Assembly: GCA_973895155.1 (NCBI GenBank)
Contig: OZ316891.1
Coordinates: 14,756,001-14,820,000, forward strand
Reading direction: 5' to 3'
DNA: 64,000 nucleotides
DNA from: Marsupella aquatica
Taxonomy: Eukaryota; Marchantiophyta
A model generated the notes under the pieces. It saw only the letters and a program-made list of their open reading frames with translations. It had not been told where the DNA came from and did no database searches. Positions 24,280 through 36,439 of this stretch are shown here, in pieces. A program made the translations under genes and the position numbers. Within the stretch, counting starts at the first letter, position 1. Each line of letters begins with the position of its first letter.

Positions 24280-27200
24280 GGGGCGTCTCAAACCTGAAGG
24301 GCCGCAAAAAAAATCCCTAGCCCAAAAGTATGTATGAGTTTCGGACTTTGGTCACAAATGGTAAACCATGTCTTCACGAGATTCCCACTTCTAGTTTCAG
24401 TAAAAACCTGTGTGACCGTGACCGGAGCCAACACAGCGCGAGAGGTTTGAGACACCCCAATTAATGAATGACAACCAGGTGATATATGGGCCTAAAAACT
24501 GTACTTGTCAAATGCTCATATATCCATATGAAGCCCCTGAAGGAGCATAATTATGATCTTGAATATCCCCCAAAGACAGATGCACAAATGGTTGAGGTGA
24601 CACTATATTATCAGTAGAAGCGGGAGTAGAAGGCCTCTAATCAGAAGTAGATTTTTTACCTACATTGAATTCATTTGTTGACTAGGATCTAGTTTGAAAC
24701 TCATCAGCTTCAGCACCACAAGTAAATATGATCAAACTATTCATGCACGGTCTAGCAGGCATGAATGGAGAGCAACTCAACTCTGTCAATGGAGATCAAG
24801 TGGTCCTCTAGTTCGCCTCACCAAAGAGTACTAATCTAACTATATAATTGCATTTGAAAGCTAGGCTCTGGGCCTGTGGTCTAGAGTGATTGAACCCTCT
24901 TAACCGTGACTCTGGGGGCATAACTCAAGGTGGGGATGCATCATGAAGGTCGGGGTGCAAGTGAAAAATGGGGATTGGGAGCAAGTCATTGGGGAAAAAT
25001 ATTTCAACAAGGATGGTTGACAGCAGGAAGTTACTTTTATTTTGCAAGGCCTCTTTTGTCCTCATCTATTTATGTTCACAGAACAGGCAGCTGCCGGGCC
25101 ACTATTTTTTACTCGTACAGAGATGGACTATCGAGAAGGGCACAAGGATATCTGAAAGATCCACCTGTTGTCTTGTTTGCTATAATTCTAATCAAAGTAT
25201 AAATATCCTGTTGAGGACACATTGTAATAAATAATAATAAAACACTGATTTACTTGAAAAGGTGATGTAGGTGACTAGATACTATTGGTTAAATTCTTGT
25301 TATCAAGATTTTCAGATGTACACCTAAGTAGTTTCTTTCTTCAATTGTCAAAATATATTTAATCCAATTCTTAATATTCAGGCTTTGTTTTCTCTAGTTC
25401 TAGTCCTTAGTATGTTTCACTTACCTAATCAGAATGAAATCATGAACCCGCCTATGTTGGTGGTCTTTCTGTCCTTTGACCTTGCACTTGCTGTAAGTGC
25501 AGTTAGCCTCCTCTTCAACTGCGGTGAAGGGGCCCCTGGTTGCAGGTTTGTTAACTATTGCTGGAACTTGTGCATCTCTTCAGATCTTGTTGGTCTATTT
25601 CAGTAATGATATCAAACACGCCTAGGGAGCCACTTACTAATTTGGTACATATTATTTGCTCATATTTATAGACCAATGGCAGGCTAGGTAGCAAGGATGG
25701 TACAAAGAGGATGAGCCAGTTGAATGCAGCAAGCTTTTAGAAGATCTTCACAAGCAGAATTAGAGAAAGAGGAGGCAGTATATATGTAACAAGCAGAAAG
25801 TAAGTTAGGATCATAAGTACATTGGCGTGTAGTAATTTAGAAAATTTCCACTACCTGGTAACCTTGGTTAAATTAATAAAACCTCCTCCAAATCCTTGTA
25901 CCTGGCTAGTTAATAAAGTTCTAATCGTGATGAACTTTATACCATCAATCTATATAATCAATCAGGGTCTTAAGATTCCAGATCGACTTCCCTTCCCTCC
26001 AAGCCGTGTAATGCAGAAAAACAGAGGCCTAGTGTTGTATTCAATTAGTAGGCCTGGATACAACTCCCTTGGCCTTGTATTTGAGTTTTAAATAGTGAGT
26101 TTGGGCAGGGAACTTAATAGGGCTTTGTGTCTGAGAAAAGGTCTTTTAATAAATTGAGTCAAGGCATGACTTGTCTTCTGTAGATTGAAGAGAAATATTG
26201 TATGTTCAAACACAATTTATGACAAATTGCTGTCAAACACAAGGCCCTTTATTTCGACGCAGAGTCCGGTTCTCAAACACAAGGCACTAGCCTCAAACAT
26301 GAGGCCCAAACTTTCTACTATATAAGGCTATCTATTCGAGGAAAACTACATTCAAGACAGTTACCCTGTTTCGTGATTTTCTAATAGCAGGCCTGGGCCT
26401 TGCATTTCGGGAGAAGACAGAATTGATGATCATAAGTAAGGTATCCATAGCAAGCCTTGGGCATATCAGCTAAGGAATAAAGTTGGCTTTTAAAACACCC
26501 AGTTAAAAGCATAAAAGTGGGCAGGAGCCGACTCACATAAATATTTAGTGAGATACGGGCAACACTCGCTGAAAGATTATATTGTCCCTGTTCAGTGAAG
26601 CCATCAACCAAGGTATTTTGCCTAGAAAGATTTCGATTTAAAACTTTAGAGAAACACCGTGTAATCATGAGGGATCATGAAGGGGCAGACCCAGAGAGAG
26701 GGCAGCAAGGCCAGCAAGCGGAAGCCCAGCCAACCAATTATTGCAACAGCATCAACCAAGGTATTGGGTGAAATAAACCCGGGGGAATAAATAACGACAG
26801 GGATTACAAGTTACCAATACTCTTTACAGCGAACCAGCCCTACATTCAATGTACATATTGCCTGCATGTCTGGGATTGCAAGTGCTTTTCGATACTTTAT
26901 CACCTTGACAAGGTACCAACTTGCTAGAATCATTTCAGTCATTTGAGTTTGTTGTGCACATCAAACAAACGAGTTAGATCAGAATGCCATTATTAGTGAG
27001 GAACTTATGATCCACCCAGGCTACAAGAGTACAAGTGGCTAGTTTTCATGGATTGTGCCTTACCTTGTGGGAGCTTCACTCACATCGCTGTCCACTAGCT
27101 CATCATTTTAGTCATTGGAATTATTAGTGGGCGGTTCTCAGAGAGCCCACCCTAATTCACCCTACGGTACATGCTGACAAACTTTATAAGTATGCCATTA

Positions 27201-28600
27201 AATTTCCTAAGCTAACAATGGGATCCACAATTTTGAGGGTACAATTAGCTCACATTTTGTTGAACTCTGAGGTGACATGTAGAAATTAATACCACGTTCT
27301 CAATTTGGAGTATGAAGGGTCACAACACGGAAGAGACACCAAAAGCAAGGAAGAGGCACCACCAGGTCACCACGTCCTCAATAAGCAAAGGAAGAGTCAT
27401 TGACAAGGCATATGAATAGACCAGCAGTTACCATAGATGAATCTGGAATATAAAGGGCCAACGTGTATCGTCCCACCAAGAGGCATATAATAACAACTTT
27501 TGGTATAAATAGTCTAGCTAGTGCATAGTTGACTGCTACATGCAGATACGTAATTACTTTTCAGTCTATGTAATCAAATAATCTTTATATTTGACCTTGC
27601 CATTGTTTCAAATCAATTGCTAACGAATGGCCAGGATTGCCTCCCTGCATCCCTTATAGATGGCCCAGATTCCCTTCTTTAAGCAGGTCCTCCCTCCCTA
27701 TAACTACATACTCATATCCTCATACACCCATTTCCTTATGATTATACTTACTCTATGGTCCCTACCGGCACTCACACATCAAAAGGTGCTAATATATAAT
27801 GTGCACTCATTAATTTCAAGAAAATCATTACAGTAGATGTAATGTATCATGGTACGGCGGGATGTCATATTTAGATGTGCAGTTCTCATGCTCATCAACT
27901 TTCTACATATGTCGCGAGGTAGAAAGTTGATGGCGATCTCATGGATCAGTGGCTAGCCAAGGAGGGGTGGCAATCTCTTGCTCACCCAAGGTATTTTCTT
28001 GGCCTCGTTCTTGGCGAGCAGGCAGATTCATCTATATGGATGAAGTGGCGACATGTTTGGGGTGTCTACAAGCAGATTTGGTGAGTTCAACCGGCAGCAT
28101 GTAAGAATCTGAAGTGAGGAGAAATTGGGCCATGTAACTGGTGTTCAAAAATTCTTTGGAGAGGAATTGAACACTCCATGCTTCCAAAGACACATGCTGC
28201 CAAGCACAGTCCCCCACCCCCTCCAACCTCCCAAACTCCATGGCACCCCTTCCAAAGTGCTCAAACACCGAAAAGGATCTCAAGGAATACAAGTACTGAT
28301 CCCAATCAGCAGGTGCAGAATACAAAGGTACATGAGGAGGAGGTGGCGAGGAGGAACAGAGCATTGGAAGGACACTGGCCATTCAGGCACCAAGTGTCTT
28401 GGGACGGTTTGGCTAGCTATTAGTGTCAATTGTCACGAGTTGTCCTTACCACAAATATTGTCTCCTAAGAATCTGGCAAATATTTTGAATTTTTATTAAT
28501 TAACTCTCTGCGTTGAAGTCGCACACTTCAATCGTGAGGCAGGATTTGGCAATGTTTTGCCAATAAAAAAAACACTGAAGTACATGCACTGAAGGGGGCA
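24280..28600. other. gene-free AT-rich spacer
   Basis: No coding frame longer than about 125 codons, and none with recognisable motifs. The short overlapping frames on both strands at 28.03-28.50 kb are Pro/Ser-rich and look like chance. No retroelement domains, tRNA genes or terminal repeats were seen. Confidence 0.5.
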
Positions 28601-28699
28601 TCAGAAACTATAATACAAAGTTGCGCCCTTTTTTCCCGTGGTCGTCATTTGAATTTGGCGGGTGAAAAAATTGGAAACGGTAAAAGATGAAAGCAATAA

Positions 28700-29900
28700 A
28701 GGGAAAAAAGACGACGACCCACTACTCCTCGCCGCTATGTTCCCGTCTTGCCGTGGCACCCTTCTGTCGCTGCGACGCCGTGCCACCCTTCTGTCACCGC
28801 GACGCTCTGACTACCGCCTTGCTGGCCTGCCTCACTCCGACTCTCCTTGGCAACTGTGCCGCGACGAAGTCCCGGGCTCTCCCCCACGATTCCCTCCTCG
28901 CCCTCCCTTCCTTTCTCGCTCTCCCTCGCAACCCGCACCACCCCTTGCACCTCTGGCCCTCCCACTGCCGCGCCTCCCACCGCCTCGCGACCCCCGCCTT
29001 GCTTTGCCTCGGGTCTCCTACGCCTTCGGACCCCCACCTCGGGTCTCCCTGCCTCACCATGGTCACCCCCTCTCGCCTTGCCATCGCGATGTGCCTCCCT
29101 CCCAACTCGCCTCCCTCCTCTTGCTCGCGACTCCCTCCTCTTGCAACCCCCTCCTGCTCACGACTACCCTCCACCTCTGCGACTCCCCTCCGTGGAGTGA
29201 CAGCTGACGCGCGCGCGGCCGCACCTCAGTTTTCCCCCGTGCCTGGACTGACTCGCACCTCGCCTCCCTCCCAACTCGCCTCCCTCCTCTTGCAACCCCC
29301 TCCTGCTTACAACTACCCTCCACCTCTGCGACTCCCCTCTGTAGACTGACGGCTGATGCGCGTGCGGCCGCAACTCAGTTTTCCCCCGCGCCTGGACTGA
29401 CTCGCACCTGTGACAGGGTGATTCCTTGCCTTCGTCGGCTGACCACTCGCCTTGCGAGTCGCCGTCTCTCCCTTCCTCCCTCCGTGCCCCGACTTGCCCC
29501 TCAACTCTGCCATTTTTTTACTCGGGCCCTTCGCTCCTCCTGGGCTTGCCGCTCCGCGCCTGGGCCCAAATTAGTCACAGTCATTGAGTTGCGGCCTTTG
29601 ACTCGCCCTCGCAAGCAGAGCCACACGGACCCGACTTGCCTGGACCATGGACTGATGAGCGCCGCTGCCATTCCTCCCCGCCAAACCGCCCTCCGCGACT
29701 CCTGGCATGCTTGCTCGAAACCAGTTGGGTCCAGGCGCATGAAGTGCCACCGGCCGGGCCACTCTGGGGTGTTTGGTCCAGGCGCACTGAACAACAACCA
29801 GTTTCAGGCCAGGTGTACTCGGCCCTAAGTGAACTCCTGTCCTTGCTTCCAATGGTTCAAACTCCCCGCCGAGCCCGCGGCCCTGCCGTGATCACTTGCC
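28700..29900. other. GC-rich, strand-asymmetric block inside the Helitron
   Basis: About 1.2 kb with far higher GC content than its surroundings and a strong C-over-G bias on the plus strand. Several overlapping frames stay open on both strands (up to about 220 codons), all giving low-complexity Pro/Ser/Leu/Arg proteins. That pattern comes from composition and not from coding. It could be captured or amplified host DNA, which Helitrons often carry. Confidence 0.6.
29137..29410. repeat. 148-bp direct repeat, about 1.9 copies
   Basis: The block from tcctcttgcaaccccctcct through gcggccgca to cctggactgactcgcacct is present twice with an offset of 148 bp and about ten substitutions. It belongs to the GC-rich block of the Helitron. 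Confidence 0.85.
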
Positions 29901-30100
29901 ACCCATTTTAAACCTCAAAAACGCATGGGTTGGGGGCCAAAATATTAGGAGTAATTGTGGTCCACAGTGAAAAATCCCCAGAAGCATATATGAGGGGACC
30001 ACCTCCTCTCAAGCATCCAAGTTGGAAAGTGTTGCAAACCACACCACCACCCCAAGGGAGTGTGGCGTTGGCGAGTAAGGAGCCGAGTAAGCTTGGACGA

Positions 30101-30500
30101 GGTACCAATGGGGTTGGGGGATGCAAGGGGTAGGAAAAAGGCATGTTGAAAAACCGGCCAAGCCGTGCCGTTGCCCCAAGGGGTCTCGGCATTGGGGCGG
30201 CCAAAGCCAAGTAAGCGGCCACGACGACTTTAAGTTAAACGCTTAAAGTAGCAAAAACTTTGAGGTTACCAATGGGGTTTGGGGATGCAAGGGGTAGGAA
30301 AAAAGGCCCGTTTAAAAGTCGGCCAAGCCGTGTCGTTTCCCCAAGGGGTCTCGGCATTGGGGCGGCCAAAGCCAAGTAAGCGGCCACGTCGACTTTAAGT
30401 TAAATGCTTAAAGTAACCAAAAATCTGGGGTTACCAATGGGGTTTGGGGATGCAAGGGGTAGGAAAAAAGGCCCGTTGAAAAGTCGGCCTAGCCGTGTCG
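30101..30500. repeat. about 164-bp tandem repeat, 2.4 copies, upstream of the Helitron gene
   Basis: Units begin with ggttaccaatggggtt at 30101 (variant), 30264 and 30429 and contain gatgcaaggggtaggaaaaa, ggtctcggcattggggcggc and ttaagttaaa. The array ends about 250 bp before the Rep-helicase start codon, so it may act as promoter or replication-associated sequence of the element. That role is inference. Confidence 0.85.
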
Positions 30501-30745
30501 TTATAGGATGTATCCTTGACGGATATTGGGCTCCTTCTAATATCCCATGTCTCTTGCGATGGTGTCCTCCAACCGGCGTTCAACTTACTTAGGGTTTGTC
30601 AAGCTTGGAATGGGGCATGTAAATTTGAATGACTCATTTAAATTAGAATGACTAACAAAATATGTGCGTTGGATGCAGACAACGGACTATGGGCGTGAGC
30701 ATGGAGTAATTAGGGCTTTCTTATGCTGAGGGTACCATTGCCAAC

Positions 30746-33700
30746 ATGCGTCCTCCCGACCAGGTATTGGCGGCTCGGCGTGAGAGGTACGCCAAAAACA
30801 AAGATGCCATTAATGAAAGGCGGAGGGCGAGGCGAGCACAGCATCGGCAACAACAAAATGGGGTGGTTGGAAATAATGGAGGGGCTATGCCGGGGGCTCC
30901 AACTGATGGGGTTCGGGCAGAGGCGAGCGCTCAACCAAACTTGGTTGGGCGTATGAACAGTGGGAGACAGCTTCGTCGTGAGGCTCGGGGCCAAGGGCAA
31001 GCATTGGAAAGGCCCCATGCCATTTCCAATATTAGTGTTGGTGATCCGAGCACATCGGTCTGCCAACCCATGGTTCCCTGTGACCCACATGTATTTGATG
31101 AAGGATGGCTCATTCAAGGTGCTTTGGATGAAAGTCAGATTCACCATCCTCCATTGGAGTTAGCCTCCAACGCGTCCTATGAGGCAGCATCACATGTTCA
31201 GCCGGAACCTTGCCTCTATGATGAGGAGTGGCTTATCAATGGGGCGTTGGATGATGGGGGGATTGATTGTCCGCCGGAGGAACCGATGCACACTCGGGTG
31301 CACACTCACACTGAAACTCATTTGTTTGATGAGGAGTGGCTCATCAATGGGGCAATGGATGGCGGGTTTGATCAACATGCGGTGGGGGAATTATATGACG
31401 TTGAGGAAGATTATGTCAACGATGGGGATGGTGAATTTGACACTTTTGTTGAGGGGACCTTGGAGCTGTCAAGTGGAGAAAGGGAACCGGATGTAGGGGC
31501 TGATGTTATGTTTGAAGTCCAGGAGAGTTTGGCAGCTGCACCAGTCACACCTGCATTGCGGAGCGAAGAAGAAATAGTGCGACGAAGACGAAGGGCACAA
31601 CTAATCAGTCATCTTCCAAAGGCGCGAAGGCCGTTGGATCCTCATTTGGCCCGACATGGTTTGGGGCGTATGGACGTGGTTTGCCACACATGTGGGGCAC
31701 TTCATTGGCTTCAGGAATGCAAAAAGGGCACCGAAAACAATCCCCTTTTTAGTGCCTGCTGTGCGGACGGCAAGGTGAAATTGCCTCCTTTTGGTGCCCC
31801 ACCCGAGCCTCTGCGAAGCTTGCTTACAAGGCAAGACAATGTTGGGAAGAATTTCCACGACAACATAAGAGGTTATAACAATGCCTTGGCGTTTACCTCC
31901 ATTGGTGCAAAAGTGGATGAGCACAATAATAGTCGAGGACCTTATTCCTTTCGTATCCAAGGAGCGTTGTACCATCTTGCGGGAAGCCTTTTGCCCCCTA
32001 TAGGAGAAGGACCCAAATTTGTGCAATTGTACATTTACGACACCGCCAATGAAATGGGGAATAGGTACCTTCCCCAATCCCATGACCACTTGCTCTTCCA
32101 TCTTGCTTAGGTACATTTTCATATATCTCCAACCCAAGTGATTCTAATTGCTTTTGTTGCAGGCTCAACCGAATGCCGCACTTGGATCCAAGGATACTGG
32201 GTCAACTACAAGACATGTTGCATGAACATAATAGATATGTTCATCTATTTAAGAATGCAGGAAGTCGGATCGAGGGGGGCGATGTGCCAGAGGTATCTTT
32301 ACGCCTCCTGGCCGAGCGCGACAGTGATCCAAGATGTTATAACAAGCCCACGGCTGATGAGATCGGCGTTGTCATGGTGGGTGATGAAGATATAGAGGTA
32401 TGCCATAGGGACATCATCCTTAGGCAAACAGATGGGCATTTGTGCAGGATCTCTGAGTGGCATAGGTCTTATGCACCACTCCACTATGTTCTTCTTTTCC
32501 CGCGAGGCCAAGACGGATGGTCATATGATATCCCGTTGACGGGTTTTGAAATGAGTGACGGGGTTCTTCATCAAGCTGTTACCGGGGCAAGGAGTGGACG
32601 TAACGGGTCCAAGAAGGTCACCCAACTACAATACTTTGCATACCATCTTCATGCACGATGCAATGATGATTGGCTCCTTCGTGGTGGGCGGCTCCTAAAG
32701 CAGTACATTGTTGATGCCTACGCATGCATCGATCAAACACGCTTGACGTATATTCGCAATAATCAATGAAAATTGCGGACTGACCTATATTCGGGTCTTC
32801 AAGATGCCGTGCACGAAGGAGATGCACGCGCAAGTGAGTTGGGAAAGACTTTCATCCTGCCCTCGACTTGTGGCAGTAGCGCACGTAGCATGGCCCAAGC
32901 ATACCAGGATGCCATGGCTGTCGTACGCACATACGTCCCGCCAGATCTCTTCATCACGTTCACTTGCAATCCAGAATGGCCGGAGATCAAAGCTGAGTGC
33001 TTTGAGGTTCAAAGTCCAGCCGACCGGGATGAGATTGTGGCACGATGCTTCAAACTGAAGCTAAGGGCGTTGTTAGCAGAGGTTCGCCAAGGGGTCTTAG
33101 GAAGGCCCGTTGCCTCTATGTATGTCATAGAGTTCCAAAAGCGTGGGTTTCCCCATGCCCACATGTTGATCATTTTGGCAGAGCAGCACAAGATTCGCAC
33201 CCCTGACGAGGTGGATGAGTTGGTGTGTGCGGAGATCCCAGATAGAGTAAAATATCCACGACTTCATGAGACGATAACCAAGTGCATGGTCCATGGTCCA
33301 TGTGGCATAGGTTATCCAAACTCGCCTTGCATGGAAGATGGGAAGTGCACTAAGAAATATCCTCGCGAATTCTCCTCAGAGACACAATTTGGGGACGGAG
33401 GCTATCCTTTGTATCAGAGAAGAGACAATGGCCAGTCATTCAGCAAGGACAGTAATGGATTTAGGTTTGACAACAGGTGGGTTGTTCCCTATAGCCCATA
33501 CTTGAGCATGAAATACAATGCTCACATTAACGTGGAGATTTGTTGTTCCATTAAGGCGATTAAGTACTTATACAAGTATGTATATAAGGGGCATGATCGG
33601 GCGACGGTGGAAGTTGGAGAGTCATGGGATGAAATCAAAACACATCTGGATGCCCGTTACATGTCTGCGGCGGAAGGGACATGGCGGATTTTCCAATTTA

Positions 33701-35910
33701 AGATGGCAGAGAGTAGTACTTCTGTCCAAAGTCTCCAAGTGCATTGTGAAAGGGAGCAGGCAGTGATGTTCAATGAAGATGCAGACATCATAGACGTGGT
33801 TGAAAGGGAGTCAGACACGGACACCACTTTGACAGGATGGTTCAAGACAAATGCAATGTTTGAATCGGCACGCCATGTCACGTACACTAATTTCCCTCAA
33901 GAATGGATGTGGAATAAGGCTCTACAGAAATGGTCTCCGCGTCAGCAAGGGTTTAGCATTGGGCGAATGTACTTTGTGGCACCATCGGCTGGGGAGAGAT
34001 ATTATTTGCGAGCCCTCTTGATTGTTGTCATTGGGGCTCAAAGTTTTGAAGATCTTTGAACTTTTGAGAACGTGGTGCATCCAACGTTCAAAGAGGCCGC
34101 CCTCGCGCGTGGATTGTACGAGAATGATGAAGAGTGGGATAGGTATCTTGGCGAGGCGGGCCTCATGCAGACCGGCTCACAACTTCGACGGTTGTTCATC
34201 ACCATCCTCATCTTTGGCGGCCCCACACAACCCTGTGATCTGTGGACAAGTTACGCTTCAAAGTTGAGTGATGATTGTTGTCATCGCCTTCTCAACATGG
34301 GTTTTCTTGAACCCTCGGAAGAACAACAAAGGAGCTTCGCATTGTATTTAATTGGACAGGCATTGCACACCCAAGGGAAGACGTTGGGTGAATTTGGGTT
34401 GCCCCTCCCTTCAGAACAGTTTTGTGAAGATCTGGCGAACACCAATCAATTGATACGGGAGGAGATGTCCTATCGCCAAGAGGATTTGGAACAACAATTG
34501 GCTGAGCAGGAGCCGTTGTTGAATGTTGGGCAACGCACTGCTTACACTGCAATATTGGAGGCGGTTCGGGGTCGTGAGGCTTCCACATTCTTCATAGATG
34601 GGCCAGGAGGGACAAGGAAGACCTTTGTGGAGAATGTTCTTCTACGTAGGGTGCGGGCTGATGGGGACGTAGCGTTGGCTGTGGCCTCTTCGGGAATTGC
34701 AGGTTTGTTGTTGGATGGAGGTTGCACAGCACATTCAAGGTTTAAGCTTCCTCTCAATCCCGATGCTCAATCACTATGCAACGTGAAGAAGCAAACGGAG
34801 CTTGCTGAATTGTTGCAAAGGACAACATTCATTTTGTGGGATGAAGCGCCTATGGTTCATCGACATGTTGTGGAGGCGCTTGATAGGACACTTCGCAACA
34901 TAAGAGAAGACAACAGAAAGTTTGGGGGGCTGGTGGTTGCATTTGCAGGGGACTTTCGACAAGTGTTGCCAATGAAAGCAAGAGCAAGCCGTGCGCAGAT
35001 TGTGGGAGGATGCTTGAAGAAATCTGACATTTGGCACTCTGTGAAAACATTCAAGCTTATGGAGAATATGCCTGCGCGGGGTACATCCACTTCAATTGAG
35101 TTTGGGAACCAGACTTTCCAAGAATGGCTCCTTCAAGTTGGGGATGATAAATTGCCAAAGCAAGGAGCGTTAAATAACATGATTATGGTCCCGCCATCCA
35201 TGACGGAGAACATTGTTGACACCGACTCCTTGATTCGTGCAATTTATCCATCATTGGAGAATATTGATGACAAGTTCCTAAGCGAGAGAACAATATTGGC
35301 GCCAACGAACGAGGAGGCGCTGAAGATCAACAGTTCAATATTGGAAGGGCTCGCAGGAGATGCGCACACCTTCTTAAGTATAGATCGCCCCGATCAATTG
35401 GAAGGACATGACTTTTACCCTACTGAGTTCTTGAATACGCTAACACCCAGCGGTCTGCCTCCGCACAAGCTGGTGCTTAAGGTTGGATGCCCTGTTATTC
35501 TTTTACGTAATGTTGACTTCACTACAGGATTATGTAACGGGACACGACTCATAGTACGTACAATCAATAGTCGTGTCATAGAGGTGCGGGTTCTTGCAGG
35601 CAAACATGCAGGGAACATAACGTTCATACCACGTATTCGGTTGACGTCAGATGAGGGACTTCCTTTCATGCTGCGAAGAGCCCAATTCCCGGTTCGAGTG
35701 GCATATGCCATGACTATTAATAAGGCACAAGGTCAGACTTTAGAACATGTAGGATTGCAACTTTCTAAGTCGGTTTTCAGTCATGGTCAATTGTATGTTG
35801 CCTTTTCAAGAGCAACATGTCCTACAAGGATAAAAGTGTTACTTCCAGACGATGAAGATGGAGAAGCAAAGTTGACCAAAAATGTTGTATATGATGAAGT
35901 TCTCTACTAA
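30746..35910 (+). pseudogene. Helitron Rep-helicase (RepHel), disrupted
   Basis: Two exons, 30746-32064 and 32163-35910, join in phase across a 98-bp GT-AG intron and would span 1688 codons. The order is an N-terminal extension with an acidic repeat, a Cys/His cluster (CHTCGALHW), the Helitron-like N domain, the HUH nuclease (GFPHAHMLI), the YLYKYVYKG tyrosine motif and a PIF1-family helicase (LWDEAPM Walker B, and AYAMTINKAQGQT, VAFSRA). The full gene would nick, unwind and transpose by rolling circle. Three lesions are visible: in-frame TGA at 32767-32769 (after YIRNNQ, where a basic residue is usual), in-frame TGA at 34057-34059 (after SFEDL, usual Arg), and a Walker A reading GPGGTRKT in place of GPGGTGKT. 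No frameshift was found, so inactivation is recent or only partial. The two TGA codons could be read through, but with the Walker A change an inactive gene is likelier. Confidence 0.88.
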
Positions 35911-36070
35911 ATCAATAAAGACCTCATCATGTGTATTCTCTTCAAAATGTATCAAGTGTGAATGTTATTCTTTCACTTTTGTATTAACAACATCTTTTAC
36001 TTCATAATGTCTTTGACTAATTATGACATGTTTTACTTATTGACCATATTGTACTCACAACATTTTTATA

Positions 36071-36415
36071 CTTAGCCAATTTTTTTCTCAACAACTTCTT
36101 GGGCAGCATAACATCTTTTCTCTGAACACCTCTTGGCCGGCACGACATCTTTTCTCTCCACGTCCTCTTGGCTGGCACAACATCTTTTGTCTCCACGACC
36201 GCTTGGCCGGCATGACATCTTTTCTCTCCACGACCTCTTGGCTGACACAACATCTTTTCTCTCCACGACCGCTTGGCCGGCATGACATCTTTTCTCTACA
36301 CGACTTTTTGGCGGACACGACATCTTTTTTTCTCAACGACATCTTGGCCAACACATTGTTTTTTCTCAACGATATCTTGGCCGACACGACATCTTAGCCG
36401 CCACGACTTCTTTTG
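36071..36415. repeat. 35-bp minisatellite next to the Helitron 3' end, about nine units
   Basis: Units of the type cttggccggcatgacatctt plus ttctctccacgacc repeat with variation and become more degenerate towards both ends. The last unit runs directly into the terminal hairpin of the Helitron. Subterminal arrays of this kind are common in plant Helitrons. Confidence 0.88.
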
Positions 36416-36417
36416 TG

Positions 36418-36439
36418 CAACGCACGGGTATTGAGCTAG
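36418..36439 (+). other. Helitron 3' terminus (hairpin plus CTAG)
   Basis: The stem is formed by gtgc and gcac around an aac loop, ten bases before ctag. This is the rolling-circle termination signal of the element. The base after ctag is t, as expected for insertion into an AT site. Confidence 0.75.

Larger units (their letters stand above)
28601..36439 (+). mobile_element. Helitron (rolling-circle transposon), about 7.8 kb, nearly complete
   Basis: The interior carries a Rep-helicase gene on the plus strand. The 3' end shows the classical signature: a small hairpin gtgc-aac-gcac, then gggtattgag and terminal ctag at 36436-36439, followed by t. For the 5' end I propose position 28601, where tcagaaactataatacaaag is preceded by a; Helitrons begin with TC and insert between A and T, and plant ends often carry an actataata-type stretch followed by a gcgccc word. 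Between the 5' end and the gene lie a GC-rich block (28.7-29.9 kb) and a 165-bp tandem repeat, and behind the gene a 35-bp minisatellite. The 3' end is well supported and the 5' end is a proposal. No target-site duplication is expected for this class. Confidence 0.75.

Noticed and set aside
24870-24925. tRNA-like or primer-binding-site-like words (ttgaaccc)
   Set aside because: No cloverleaf can be folded around them, and no long terminal repeats flank them.
28662-29349. Overlapping open frames of 181 and 220 codons on the plus strand, and others on the minus strand
   Set aside because: All encode low-complexity Pro/Ser/Arg/Leu sequence caused by GC-rich, stop-poor DNA and a 148-bp repeat; no domain, and frames are open on both strands.
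32111-32162. A 52-bp intron in the Helitron gene starting directly after a TAG at 32110
   Set aside because: It would leave a stop codon in the exon; the donor at 32065 joins in phase and restores the family wording at the junction.
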